This document shows positions 37,364-46,292 of a stretch of 64,000 nt of DNA, piece after piece; the stretch's first letter is position 1, and the number at the start of each line of letters is the position of its first letter. Under the pieces are notes generated by a model. That model had not been told where the DNA came from, did not search any database, and saw only the letters and a program-made list of their open reading frames with translations. The position numbers and the translations under genes were made by a program. This DNA is from Actinomyces ruminis. GTDB taxonomy: Bacteria > Actinomycetota > Actinomycetes > Actinomycetales > Actinomycetaceae. The stretch is from contig NZ_MTPX02000031.1 of assembly GCF_002154335.2 (NCBI RefSeq), forward strand, positions 23,551 to 87,550, given 5' to 3'.

Positions 37364-39796
37364 ATGATTATCACGACCACTCTGAACTCCGGCTGGCGAT
37401 TGAGCCATCTGGCGGGAGCCGTACCGGAGGAGATCCGGATCCCCGAGACGGTGCCGGCAACCGTCCCCGGCTGCGTACACACCGACCTCTTGGACTCCGG
37501 CCTCATCCCCGATCCGCTGAACGGCGACAACGAGGAGCGGTTGGCGTGGATGTGGCGCTGCGACTGGCGCTATGAACTGTGCTTCAACACCCCACCGGCC
37601 GCAACCGGCGAGCACGTGGAGTTGGTGTTCGAGGGCCTGGACACGATCGCCACGATCACCCTCAATGACACCGAGCTGGGTCGCACGGACAATCAATTCC
37701 GGCGCTACCGGTTCGACGTCGGCCACCTGCTGCTGAGCGGCGAGAACCGGCTGGTGGTTGACTTCACCTCCGCGCTCAGTGTTGCCGAGGAGCGTGAGCG
37801 CATCTACGGCGAATACCCGTTCGTCAACGCCCATCCGTTCCCCATGGTCCGTAAGAGCGCGTGTTCCTTCGGCTGGGACTGGGGGCCGGTGACAATTACC
37901 GCCGGCATCTGGCGCCCGGTGCGCCTGGAGCGGTGGCGCGGGACCCGGGTGCGCGACGTGCGCCTGGGGGTGGACCTGGAAGGGAATACGGGTGTGGCTC
38001 GGCTGGTCGCCGAAGTCGAACGGGATCCGGAGGCGCCGCCCGCGTCCCTGGCTTACAACGTCGCGGGAGCCACCGTGGCAGCGATGGCCGACACCCCGGG
38101 CATCAGTGAGGTTGTGCTGCAGGCGCGCGTGATTGACCCCGACGTGTGGTGGCCCCGCGGCTATGGCGATCAGCCCCTGTACGACTCGGTGTTGAGCCTG
38201 GACGAGGCGCCGGTCTGGTCCCGGAGGATCGGCTTTAGGCGCATGGAGGTGGACCTAACCCCCGATGAGATCGGGACACCGCTGCGGCTCAAGGTCAATG
38301 GGGAGCTGGTGCTCGTCAAGGGAGTCAACTGGATTCCCGACGACGTCTTCCCCACTCGCATTACCCGGGACCGTTACCGGCGCGCCCTAGTGGACGCAGT
38401 GGAAGCGAACTGCAACACCGTGCGCGTGTGGGGCGGCGGCATCTACGAGTCCGAGGACTTCTATGACGCCGCCGACGAGTTCGGGCTACTGGTGTGGCAG
38501 GACTTCATGTTCGCCTGCGCCGCCTACAGCGAGGACGCGTGGTTGAAAGACAGCATCATCCCGGAGGCCCGCCAGGCGGTGGCCCGGCTGAGTGGACGTG
38601 CGTGCCTGGCACTTTGGTGCGGCAGCAACGAGAATGAGACGGCATTCCAGGACTGGGGCTGGAGAGAGCGCCTGCAGGGCCGTGCCTGGGGCCGGGGCTA
38701 CTACCGGGAGATTCTCCCCGCGATCGTCGCCGAGCTGGACCCGACTACTCCCTATATCCCCTCCAGTCCGTTCAGCCCGGATCCCGAGGCCGAGGCGAAC
38801 AATCGCACGGACGGCGACACGCACGTGTGGGATGTGTGGAACGAGCTCGATTACCTGCACTACGCGGATCAGGCGCCACGCTTTGCCTCCGAGTTCGGCT
38901 ACGGCGGGCCTATGGCGTACTCCACCCTCACGGCCGCGGTACACGATGAGCCGCTGAGAGTTGGCGGTGCGCAACTGGCGGTGCACCAGAAGGCCGAGGA
39001 GGGTTTTGCCAAACTGCGCCGCGGACTGGATGCCCACTTCTCCGAGCCCGCCGACTTCCGCCACTGGCACTGGGCCACTCAGCTCAATCAGGCGCGGGCC
39101 TTCGATTTCGGTGTACGCCACTTCCGCTCGCTCCAGCCCCACTGTGCGGGTTCGCTCATTTGGCAGCTCAATGACTGCTGGCCGGTCATATCCTGGGCGG
39201 TGGTCGACTCCGCCGGCGTGCGCAAGCCCGCCTGGTACGCGCTGCGCCACGCCCAGCAGGACCGCATGCTGTGTCTGGAGCCTACCGGCGGCGGTCGAGT
39301 TCGGTTGGCGGCGGTCAACGACCTACCTCAGCCCTGGACTGCACGGGTCAGGATCGGGCGCGGCACGCGCCACGGGCTGGAGGTAGCGTGGGAGGAACGC
39401 CGAATTGAAGTCGGGCCCCGCGCTGCCGCTGCGGTTGAGCTGATCCTGCCGGAGGATCCGGATGGCTTCCTCATCGCCGAGGCCGATGACGCTCGCCGCG
39501 CCGTCTGGTTTGTATCTACCGACCGCGAGGCCGGCCTGCCTGGGTTCGACGCGGACGTGAACGTGGCGCGGGTTGCGGGCGGCTACCGGGTCGACGTAAC
39601 CGCGCGGGTGCTGCTGCGGGATGTGGCGGTAATCGCCGATGCCGAGCTCCCCGGCGCCGTCGTCGACGACATGCTCACCACCCTGCTGCCCGGCGAGAAG
39701 GCGTCATTCACCGTCCTGACCGACGGTGAGGCAACAGACCCGCAGATACTGACCACCTGGCCGGTGCTGCGCAGCGCCAACCATCTGGCGAGCTGA
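37364..39796 (+). CDS. Beta-mannosidase, GH2 family
   Basis: The 810-residue, intact enzyme is of normal length for GH2 beta-mannosidases and has no signal peptide. Family marks are PGCVHTDLLDSGLIPDP and NEERLAWMWRCDWRY at the N-terminus and SCSFGWDWGP (here ACSFGWDWGP). The catalytic acid is Glu423 in WCGSNENE and the nucleophile Glu510 in ASEFGYGG. It cleaves non-reducing beta-D-mannose residues from short mannosides. AGGAAAG precedes ATG 37364. As the last gene of the importer operon it would act on what the ABC system brings in. Confidence 0.93.
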   Translation: MIITTTLNSGWRLSHLAGAVPEEIRIPETVPATVPGCVHTDLLDSGLIPDPLNGDNEERLAWMWRCDWRYELCFNTPPAATGEHVELVFEGLDTIATITLNDTELGRTDNQFRRYRFDVGHLLLSGENRLVVDFTSALSVAEERERIYGEYPFVNAHPFPMVRKSACSFGWDWGPVTITAGIWRPVRLERWRGTRVRDVRLGVDLEGNTGVARLVAEVERDPEAPPASLAYNVAGATVAAMADTPGISEVVLQARVIDPDVWWPRGYGDQPLYDSVLSLDEAPVWSRRIGFRRMEVDLTPDEIGTPLRLKVNGELVLVKGVNWIPDDVFPTRITRDRYRRALVDAVEANCNTVRVWGGGIYESEDFYDAADEFGLLVWQDFMFACAAYSEDAWLKDSIIPEARQAVARLSGRACLALWCGSNENETAFQDWGWRERLQGRAWGRGYYREILPAIVAELDPTTPYIPSSPFSPDPEAEANNRTDGDTHVWDVWNELDYLHYADQAPRFASEFGYGGPMAYSTLTAAVHDEPLRVGGAQLAVHQKAEEGFAKLRRGLDAHFSEPADFRHWHWATQLNQARAFDFGVRHFRSLQPHCAGSLIWQLNDCWPVISWAVVDSAGVRKPAWYALRHAQQDRMLCLEPTGGGRVRLAAVNDLPQPWTARVRIGRGTRHGLEVAWEERRIEVGPRAAAAVELILPEDPDGFLIAEADDARRAVWFVSTDREAGLPGFDADVNVARVAGGYRVDVTARVLLRDVAVIADAELPGAVVDDMLTTLLPGEKASFTVLTDGEATDPQILTTWPVLRSANHLAS

Positions 39797-39834
39797 TCAC
39801 GCCCGCCATTGCGCCGTTTGCGGGCAGCTCCCCA

Positions 39835-40698
39835 TCACGGCTGCGGCGTCACCCGAGCCACGGATGCGCGTCGCAGCCAGTGGTGAGCGGGTTCGGGAAC
39901 TTGGAAGGAGGTCTGCCCGGACTCAATGCGCAGCACGCATTCGGCGATGGTCTGGCCAAATGCATGCACATCCTGCGCGATCGCGGTGATTGGGGGTGAG
40001 GCGAGCTGGCAGGAGGAGGAGTCGTCCCAGGCGACGAGGCTGACGTCGTCGGGCACGACGACGCCCAGGGCGGAGGCGGTGGCCAGCCCGGCCAGGGCCA
40101 TGGTGTCGTTGTCGTAGATGATCGCCGTCGGTCGTGCGGCCGCGGGGCGTTTCAACAGCTCCTCGGTAGCCCGCTGGCCGGAGGCCTCGCTGTAATCACC
40201 CGGGACGATGCGCAGCTCCACGCCGAGTTCCTGCGCCACGCGGCGGGACACCGTGTCCCGGATCAGGGTGTGGGCCAGATGTTTGGGGCCGCTTACGCGG
40301 GCGACGCGCTCGTGACCGAGCTCATGCAGCCGCTCCATCACCCCACGGGTTGAGTCGGCGTTGTCGGAGACAATCGAGGCGGTTTCGGGCATCGCCTGCT
40401 CCACGCCTGCGTGAAGTGCAGCTAGGTCCAGCTCCTCCAGGAGTGCGGGGCGCGGATCGTCTACCAGCGGGTTGACGAGAATGACCCCGCGGACGAAGCC
40501 CTCGGCGGCCCAGCGGCGGTAGACCGCCAACTCCTCGTCCAGGCCTGGAACCTGATGCAGGAAGAACAGCACGGAGGTGCCGCGCAGAGCCTCTTCGATG
40601 CCGTCGGCGTTCTCCGACCAGAAAGGCTCAGCGGTCAGCAGCCCCCGCGGGCGGGCGAGAACCATGCCCCAACGATGAATAACCGAGCCGGTAGTCAT
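39835..40698 (-). CDS. LacI-type effector-binding protein without DNA-binding domain
   Basis: The 287-residue sequence matches only the effector-binding half of LacI/GalR regulators: RGVILVNPLVDDPRP, RLHELGHERVARVSGP, YDNDTMALAGLATASALGVVVPDDVSLVAWDD and PPITAIAQDVHAFGQ-like segments (read separately). The N-terminal helix-turn-helix and hinge are missing. The ATG at 40698 has a good GAAAGG site, and only 160 bp separate it from the divergent ROK gene, leaving no room for a missing domain. It is therefore probably a genuine HTH-less sensor rather than a truncated call. It could modulate the neighbouring ROK regulator; this is inference. Confidence 0.75.
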   Translation of the reverse strand: MTTGSVIHRWGMVLARPRGLLTAEPFWSENADGIEEALRGTSVLFFLHQVPGLDEELAVYRRWAAEGFVRGVILVNPLVDDPRPALLEELDLAALHAGVEQAMPETASIVSDNADSTRGVMERLHELGHERVARVSGPKHLAHTLIRDTVSRRVAQELGVELRIVPGDYSEASGQRATEELLKRPAAARPTAIIYDNDTMALAGLATASALGVVVPDDVSLVAWDDSSSCQLASPPITAIAQDVHAFGQTIAECVLRIESGQTSFQVPEPAHHWLRRASVARVTPQP

Positions 40699-40858
40699 GC
40701 TGGCCTTTCAGTCTGGACCAATCGTTAGCTGAGCCGAGATCAGCGATGTCTGGGAAGCCGCTCCAATGTCAAGCGGAGCGCACAATATCCTAGGCCGGAA
40801 CGGGGGATGTGCTCTGCCGCAATTGTCCGGGGTAACGGGATCAAGAAGGAGGAAACGG

Positions 40859-42037
40859 ATGGTGCGAGGCACCGATACCAAGGCGCTGGTGTTCGACCTC
40901 GTGCGTGCTCTGGACCGCACCTCACGGGCGGAACTGGTCAAGCGAACCGGGCTGACTGGCGCGTCGATCTCAACCATTACGCGCCGCCTGCTGGACGAGG
41001 GACTGCTTGAAGAGACCGGTAGAGCGCCGTCCACCGGCGGGAAGCCACGAACCTTTGTACGGGTGGCGCCGGACGCGAGATATGCGGTCGGTGTGCACCT
41101 GACGCGCACCGACATGGTGTTGGTGCTGACCGACCTGTTGGGCGCCGTCATCGGGCGCACCCGGAGGGAGCTGTCCATCGAAACGGGGGAGGACGGCCTG
41201 TGGGCGAGCGTGCAGGAAGCCATAGCGGAGATCGTTACCGGCACCGGAATCGACACCGCCAAGTTGGTCGGCACCGGCGTGGTGCTGGCGGGACCCGCCG
41301 ACCGCGAGCTGCCTGGGGTCGCCTCCGTGACCGACCGAGACGAACTGCGTGTGGCATTGGAGCGGTCGACCGGCATGCCCGTACTCATGGAAAACGATGC
41401 CACTGCGGCAGCGCTCGGCGAGTGGTGGGTTTCCCCGAGTGGCCGTGCGGATGACGCACTTGTGGTGTATCTGGGCGCAGGCATTGGCGGAGGATTGCTG
41501 GTTGGCGGCCGACTGCAGCGGGGAGCCACTGCCAATGCTGGCGAGCTCGGACATGTTTGCGTGGACCTGAACGGTCCGGTATGCGCCTGTGGGGCACGTG
41601 GCTGCGTGGAGGCAATGGCCGGGCCGCAGGCGGTGGTGTCCCGGGCGTTGACGAACCCCGGCATTGCTGGGCCCGCAGGATTGGGCGAGCAGGTTGGTTC
41701 GCGTGGGTCGATCGAGGCGGACTTTGCGGCAGTCGCCCGGGTCGCGCACTTGGGGAACGAGTCCGCGCGGCGTCTGCTTGATGAGTCTGCCAGCGCCCTG
41801 GCTGTGGCAATACGGTCGGTTGTGAATGTGCTGGACAATGCGGCCGTCATTCTTACCGGGCCGAGCGCTGCCGGTGCGGGTGCGGTTTACCTGCGCGCCA
41901 TTGAGCGCGAGCTCAAACTGCGTTACGGGGCGCAGGCGTCGCCGCCAGTGTCGGTGAGGCTGTCGCAGAACTGCGGCACCGCTGCGGCGTTGGGAGCCGC
42001 GGCCATGGTTTTGGATGCCGCCATCCGGTCCTGTTAG
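40859..42037 (+). CDS. ROK-family transcriptional regulator
   Basis: ATG 40859 follows a strong AAGAAGGAGG and gives 392 residues. The N-terminal winged helix reads LDRTSRAELVKRTGLTGAS and TITRRLLDEGLLEE. The ROK domain shows VYLGAGIGGGLLVGG, GELGHVCVDLNG and the zinc motif CACGARGCVE. Such proteins are usually sugar-responsive repressors, as in NagC and XylR. It sits divergently from the HTH-less LacI-like protein and next to the mannosidase, so it is the likely regulator of the locus. Confidence 0.9.
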   Translation: MVRGTDTKALVFDLVRALDRTSRAELVKRTGLTGASISTITRRLLDEGLLEETGRAPSTGGKPRTFVRVAPDARYAVGVHLTRTDMVLVLTDLLGAVIGRTRRELSIETGEDGLWASVQEAIAEIVTGTGIDTAKLVGTGVVLAGPADRELPGVASVTDRDELRVALERSTGMPVLMENDATAAALGEWWVSPSGRADDALVVYLGAGIGGGLLVGGRLQRGATANAGELGHVCVDLNGPVCACGARGCVEAMAGPQAVVSRALTNPGIAGPAGLGEQVGSRGSIEADFAAVARVAHLGNESARRLLDESASALAVAIRSVVNVLDNAAVILTGPSAAGAGAVYLRAIERELKLRYGAQASPPVSVRLSQNCGTAAALGAAAMVLDAAIRSC

Positions 42038-42080
42038 ACGGCCGGGTTGCCGCCCGGGATGTTGCCGCCCGGACGCCGGA

Positions 42081-42204
42081 ATGTCCAAATCCGGCACAAA
42101 GGCCGTCGGCGACCACTGGGGCCGATTTGGAAACCGCATGATTCCAACGTTCTGCTCATGACTGTCGGCGACGTCGGAGGCGTTTGTGCCGATCCTGGAG
42201 ACTT
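42081..42204 (+). repeat. Palindromic element P3
   Basis: Ends ATGTCCAAATCCGGCACAAAG and the reverse complement of GTTTGTGCCGATCCTGGAGA are inverted relatives. The core CCGCATGATTCCAACGTT matches P1 and P2 at 17889 and 18992. Confidence 0.7.
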
Positions 42205-42307
42205 TGGGCCGCCACGCACGGGAACGAGCGTCGACGGCGGGCCGTAGGCGAACAGGCCGCTGTGAGGCCAGCCGGGCCCGGCGCCCGCACCTTTCCCGGC
42301 CCCCTAC

Positions 42308-42399
42308 TTGGACCGCGTTCCTCCAGTTGGACCGCGAATCTGCGGTTGGACCGTCTGGGAATGCGTCTGGGGCGGTCCAAGTGCAGCCCGGCGGTCCAA
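42308..42399. repeat. Inverted array of TTGGACCG units, 19-bp period (3 forward, 2 reverse)
   Basis: TTGGACCG begins at 42308, 42327 and 42346, exactly 19 bp apart. The inverse GGTCCAA begins at 42374 and 42393, again 19 bp apart. It is the same family as 45985-46134. Confidence 0.85.
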
Positions 42400-42902
42400 G
42401 CAGACATGGGTTAGCCGGTCGAACCGCAAACAGCCAAACACCCCAGACACCGCCCCAACCCCCGCCTCTACAACCTCAAATCGGAAGAGTCCCTAAGTGG
42501 CCCGACTTGCCGAGCGGGGTGCGGTCGTGCTCGCCGGCCGACCCAGCGGAGAACGAAACGACAAATGCTCGATCGCATCCACATTGCCTGTGGAAAGTGT
42601 TGAGAAGCGCTGGTCGGGAATGGCGGCGACCGGGCGACGGCTGGCAGGCCGTGGGCAGCCGCGGGAGCGGCCCGCAGCGCACGGGGCCAGACGCATGAGC
42701 ACGCGGATTGGCGTCGATCGATACCCCGGGGTGACATCACATAACCGCATAATTGCAACGATTTGACCGGTCGGCGGTGGCGGTGGTACTGGCGCCTCGG
42801 CGGGGTCTGCTCCCGGCTCGGTCCCGGGCTGCAGGCCCTCGAGGCGGATGGCCCGTCGGGCGCCCACAGGGCAAGCGGCGGCATTTCCCCCATCGCCAGA
42901 CC

Positions 42903-42936
42903 TGTGCACAAACCTGTGGGTTAAATCTGTGGATAA
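42903..42936 (-). promoter_or_regulatory. Cluster of three DnaA-box-like nonamers
   Basis: Read on the minus strand: TTATCCACA (42936-42928, perfect consensus), TAACCCACA (42923-42915) and TTGTGCACA (42911-42903), spaced 12-13 bp. No dnaA or dnaN is nearby. Confidence 0.4.
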
Positions 42937-43018
42937 CCATCGGCGGGGCGGGGTACGGGCAGACGTCGGCGGCGGCGCCGTCGCGTCGCGAACAGCACCG
43001 CCGCCGGTGTGGTTCTGC

Positions 43019-44435
43019 TCACTCCATGGCGCCGGCGATGGCGTCTACCAATTCCAGCAGGTGCCGGTCGGGCAGGAACTCCCGGCGCACCGACTCGTGC
43101 GCTGCCAGCCCCATATCGTGCGCCCGCTCAGGGAAGCGCAGTACGTCGCTACGGCCTGCGCCCACGCGGCGCCGTCGGTTGGGTCCACCAGCACGCCGTC
43201 GACGCCGTCCTCAATCTGGTCCTGAATGCCGCCGACCGCAGAGGCGACCACGGGCGCCTTCTTCCACATGGCCTCCGCTACCGGCAGCCCGAATGCCTCC
43301 ACCAGGGAGCGCTGGGTGACCACGTCGGCGACCCGCTGAACGGCGTTGACCACCATGGCGTTGACATCCCGGTCGTGCATGGGCACGGCGGCGATGTGTA
43401 CGCGCGAAGCCACCGATTCCGGCAGCAGGTCCCAGCGGTCCAGCACCTCGCCCAGCACCGCCGCGGACTCGGCGTCACGCTCGGGATCCGGGTCCGGCCC
43501 CAGCAGCAGCAGGTGTGCGTCGTCCGGCAGTGTCGCCACGTTGTCCGCGAAGGCGTCGACCAGCTCCTTGCCGCCCTTCAGACGATCCCAACGGGACACC
43601 TGCGCGATCACGCGTACGCCTCGTGGCACCGGCAGGCCCGCGCCGGCGAGTGTGGGCAGCTCGCGAATCGCGTCGGGCCGCCCGTCCTCGTGCACGAAGG
43701 CCACCGCGTCGAAGGGCGGCTCGCCGTCGAACACGCCCGCCAGCCGTGCCACCGACCAGGCCTCGTCCAGGTCCAGTACCGGTTCTTGGGTGAGTCGGGG
43801 TTAATGGAGGGGGCGATCACCGCACACCGCTCCGGCTCCACGAAGGGCGGCCGGTAGTTGGGGCGCGAGACCACGACGAGGTCCACCTCCTCCAGGTATC
43901 GGTCCAGGAAGGCCCAGGCGCGCTGGCCGGCGTCGCCGGTGTCCTGAGCGCCCAGGTGGCAGCGCCAGATCACGGTGGCGCCGGCCGCCTTCAGTGCCTT
44001 GGCCAGGCCGGCCGTGGGCGGATCGTGCAGGATGACCACATCGCCGTCGCGAATGTCATCGACGATGTTCTCCGCGTTGGAGGCGATCACGTGCTCGTAG
44101 ATGTCGCGCTGCTTGTCCGCAAGCTTGCCGCCGTCGCCGCGGTCTCCGTGAATGCCGGCGTGTAGGCGGGCCGCGATCGTGTTGAACTCGCGCGGTGCGT
44201 CCAGTACCAGCCAGCGGGCGTCGATACCGATGTCCAGCGCATAGCCGACCAGGGGGGCGACGATCTCCGCCGGCCCCGACGCCGCCGCCGACGTGGGTGT
44301 GATGGTCCAGACGGTGCGTCCCTCCAGGAGGTTGCGGGCGGCGGCGACGCCGTCGCGCAGGCGCCGGGTGGCAACCTCATCCAGGTGGCTTTCGAGGTCC
44401 GACAGGGGGAGCGGGGCGACGTCGATGGTTCTCAT
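43019..44435 (-). CDS. Trehalose-synthase-like glycosyltransferase (GT4), two bases short
   Basis: The start ATG 44435 opens MRTIDVAPLPLSDLESHLD, as in the TreT/trehalose synthase family that transfers glucose from NDP-glucose to glucose. Two breaks occur. At about 43787 one G restores VLDLDEAWSVARLAGVF; at about 43148 one G restores VLRFPERAHDMGLAAHESV and the end ELVDAIAGAME. The length is two bases short of 473 codons. GT4 motifs include VSRWDRLKGGKELVDAF and the donor-binding RSLVEAFGLPVAEAMW with its Glu-rich E-x7-E. Trehalose synthase is the best guess; another alpha-glycosyltransferase activity is possible. Confidence 0.8.
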
Positions 44436-44646
44436 GTCCCGATACTGCCCCAAAGCTGTGTGATGCGCAGCACTTTCGACGGCGTGCCGTGCGGTTCTCC
44501 CTGTTGTGTCGGGCCCAGTCGCTCGCTCGGCCTTGTGCCGCGCAGCGTCGGCGGGGGGAGGCTGTCGTGTAACAAGTATGCGGCGAGGTCATGAGCTTGC
44601 TGCGCAGTCTGCCGCGATCCTCACGCCATATCGAAGGTAAGCACCT

Positions 44647-45150
44647 ATGAGCCAGAGCCCCAGTTCCTCCGACCCCGGTCAGCCGCAGTCGGCCGGATAC
44701 TGGGCGCCCCCCAACGCCGTTCCTCAGTACCCCAACAGCGGGAACGGCCAGGCCGCGGGCGCCGGCTACGGCCAGCAGCAGGGGGCTTACGGTGCTGCGC
44801 CTTAAGGTGCACCCTACGAGCAGGCCAGTTGTGCGCAGCCCAAGTCGAAGGTGGCCGCGGCGCTGCTGGCCTTTTTCCTCGGCAGAATTGGCGTCCATGA
44901 CTTCTATCGCGGCCAAACTCGTCAGGGAGTCATCCACCTGTGCTTGGTCGGTTCGGCGTTCGCGCTCATCGTGGCCGGCGGCATGGTCATCCGGGCAAAT
45001 ACTAACGACTACGGTTATATGGGCGAGGGCCCCGCCGCTATTGCTGTCACGCTCATGTCGTTGGGTATGGTTCCCGCGGTCGGCAACCAGATCTGGGCCT
45101 TCGTGGAGTTCATCATGATCCTGGCCTCCAACGACGGCAGCCTCCAGTGA
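44647..45150 (+). pseudogene. TM2-domain protein with an in-frame TAA
   Basis: ATG 44647 begins a Gln/Gly/Pro/Ser-rich N-terminus (MSQSPSSSDPGQPQSAG). The frame stays open apart from one TAA at 44803-44805, between YGAAP and GAPYEQ, where a Tyr codon TAC would fit the surrounding pattern. After it comes a TM2 domain: AAALLAFFLGRIGVHDFY, RGQTRQGVIHL and two helices. TM2 proteins are small two-helix membrane proteins of unclear role. Unlike the other broken genes here this is a base substitution, not a missing base, so real inactivation or a miscall are both possible. A shorter start at GTG 44851 could give the domain alone. Confidence 0.7.
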
Positions 45151-45185
45151 AGGTGCTCCGCAGCACCTCCTGAGGGCAATCCCCG

Positions 45186-45206
45186 CCGAGGTCGGTAGAT
45201 ATGGTC
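45186..45206 (+). repeat. Single unit of the dispersed CCGAGGTCGGTAGATATGG element
   Basis: An exact unit without the tandem partner, located upstream of the 2H-phosphoesterase-like gene. Confidence 0.75.
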
Positions 45207-45272
45207 GCGCGCCGGGTTTCAGCGGCGCGGCGATCTGGGCCGGTCGCTCATTTCGCGCTGAAGGAGTCGGTT

Positions 45273-45974
45273 GTGGAGACGCTGCAGGAGTTCGATCAGC
45301 GGGTCAGGGCCTTCCAGGCCGACTCTGTCCCCGACGAGCCGGTGTTTGGGCTGCCTCCGGAACTGGAGGAGAAGGCGGCCCCGCGAACCGGCGCGCTGCG
45401 GCCCTTCTACGGGGACACGATCGCCTACTTCCTCGACGATCAGGGCTGTGAACTCGTCGGAGCGATCATGCATGACCTCCACACCCGTTTCGGCGAGTCG
45501 CTGGCGCTGCCACTGCCGGTGGAAATGGCGCACGTGACGCTCCACGATCTTCACGCCGGCTCGGATCGGGCACAGGTGTGGCCGCTGGTGGAGGCCGGTG
45601 CGGCGACGGCCGTGGAGCTGGTTGCGCGGGCGCGCGCAATCGGGCCCATCCACACGACCTGCACGGCGGTCTTCAACCTGGTGAACACGAGCGTCGTCGT
45701 CGGCCTCAGAGCCGTGGATGAGGCCGAGCATCGCAAGCTGCTTCTGGCTCGGGCCCTGTTCGATGAGATCGTTCCCTCCGGGCCGTTCACACCCCACATC
45801 ACTGGCGCCTACTACCGGCCGGCGGCGCCGACGCCGTTGGTGCCCGGCGCACTGCGCGCCGCGCTCGGTGAGCTCACCAAAGGCATCGCGGGCAGGCCCG
45901 TTGTGCTCGCGCCCGAGCGCCTGCACGCTCTGCACTTCGACTCGATGGGCAACTATTGGCCGGCTCGGCCGTAG
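45273..45974 (+). CDS. 2H phosphoesterase-like protein (LigT/2'-5' RNA ligase type)
   Basis: GTG 45273 is chosen because AAGGAG lies six bases upstream; upstream codons run into a dispersed repeat. The 233 residues contain two spaced His-x-Thr-type motifs, HVTLHDL at about residue 90 and PHITGAYY at about 175, the mark of the 2H phosphoesterase superfamily, whose members act on 2'-5' or cyclic phosphodiester bonds of RNA or nucleotides. The substrate is unknown. The first motif is preceded by strands as expected. Function assignment is at superfamily level only. Confidence 0.65.
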   Translation: METLQEFDQRVRAFQADSVPDEPVFGLPPELEEKAAPRTGALRPFYGDTIAYFLDDQGCELVGAIMHDLHTRFGESLALPLPVEMAHVTLHDLHAGSDRAQVWPLVEAGAATAVELVARARAIGPIHTTCTAVFNLVNTSVVVGLRAVDEAEHRKLLLARALFDEIVPSGPFTPHITGAYYRPAAPTPLVPGALRAALGELTKGIAGRPVVLAPERLHALHFDSMGNYWPARP

Positions 45975-45984
45975 AAGTAATCTG

Positions 45985-46134
45985 TTTGGACCGCTATCCC
46001 CGGTTTGGACCCCGAAAGTCCATTTGGACCGTTATCCCCTGTTTGGACCGCTGTTGTGTGCCGCGTGGGCGGTCCAAACCGACGCAAGGGGTCCAAACCG
46101 ACGCAAGGGGTCCAACCGACGCGAGCGGTCCAAA
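45985..46134. repeat. Inverted array of TTTGGACCG units, 19-bp period (4 forward, 4 reverse)
   Basis: TTTGGACC begins at 45985, 46004, 46023 and 46042, exactly 19 bp apart. The inverse GGTCCAAA begins at 46071, 46090, 46109 and 46127; the third unit has lost one A, which explains the 18-bp last step. The two halves can pair as one long hairpin. Nothing else is seen in the 318-bp gap between the 2H gene and purL. Confidence 0.9.
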
Positions 46135-46292
46135 CCGAGGCTCGGGGCGGATGGGTGCCCCTGGTTGAGGGCATGGGCGTCGGCCGTCGGGTTCGTGCAA
46201 CTGCCGCTCAACCTTGCTACGCCGCGAAATAGGTGCGAGGCCGCCCCGCCGGGTAACCTCTAACCGGTTCCACCGCCCACCCAGGAGCAGCC

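Larger units (their letters stand above)
42038..43018. other. 980-bp gene-free, repeat-rich region
   Basis: No supported gene on either strand; open frames here are short, overlapping and rich in Arg and Pro. It contains a palindromic element (42081-42204), an inverted TTGGACCG array (42308-42399) and three DnaA-box-like nonamers (42903-42936). The segment 42420-42900 shows nothing recognisable beyond a weak core-like AACCGCATAATTGCAACG at 42743. Confidence 0.6.

Noticed and set aside
42468..42911. 147-codon minus-strand open frame in the repeat-rich gap
   Set aside because: Low-complexity Arg/Pro/Ser sequence with no start context or family match; overlapping frames on both strands look equally open.
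42903..42936. Chromosomal replication origin
   Set aside because: Only three boxes and no dnaA, dnaN, rpmH or AT-rich unwinding region in the neighbourhood.
45985..46134. CRISPR array
   Set aside because: Units are about 9 bp with 10-bp spacers and reverse orientation halfway; no cas genes nearby.
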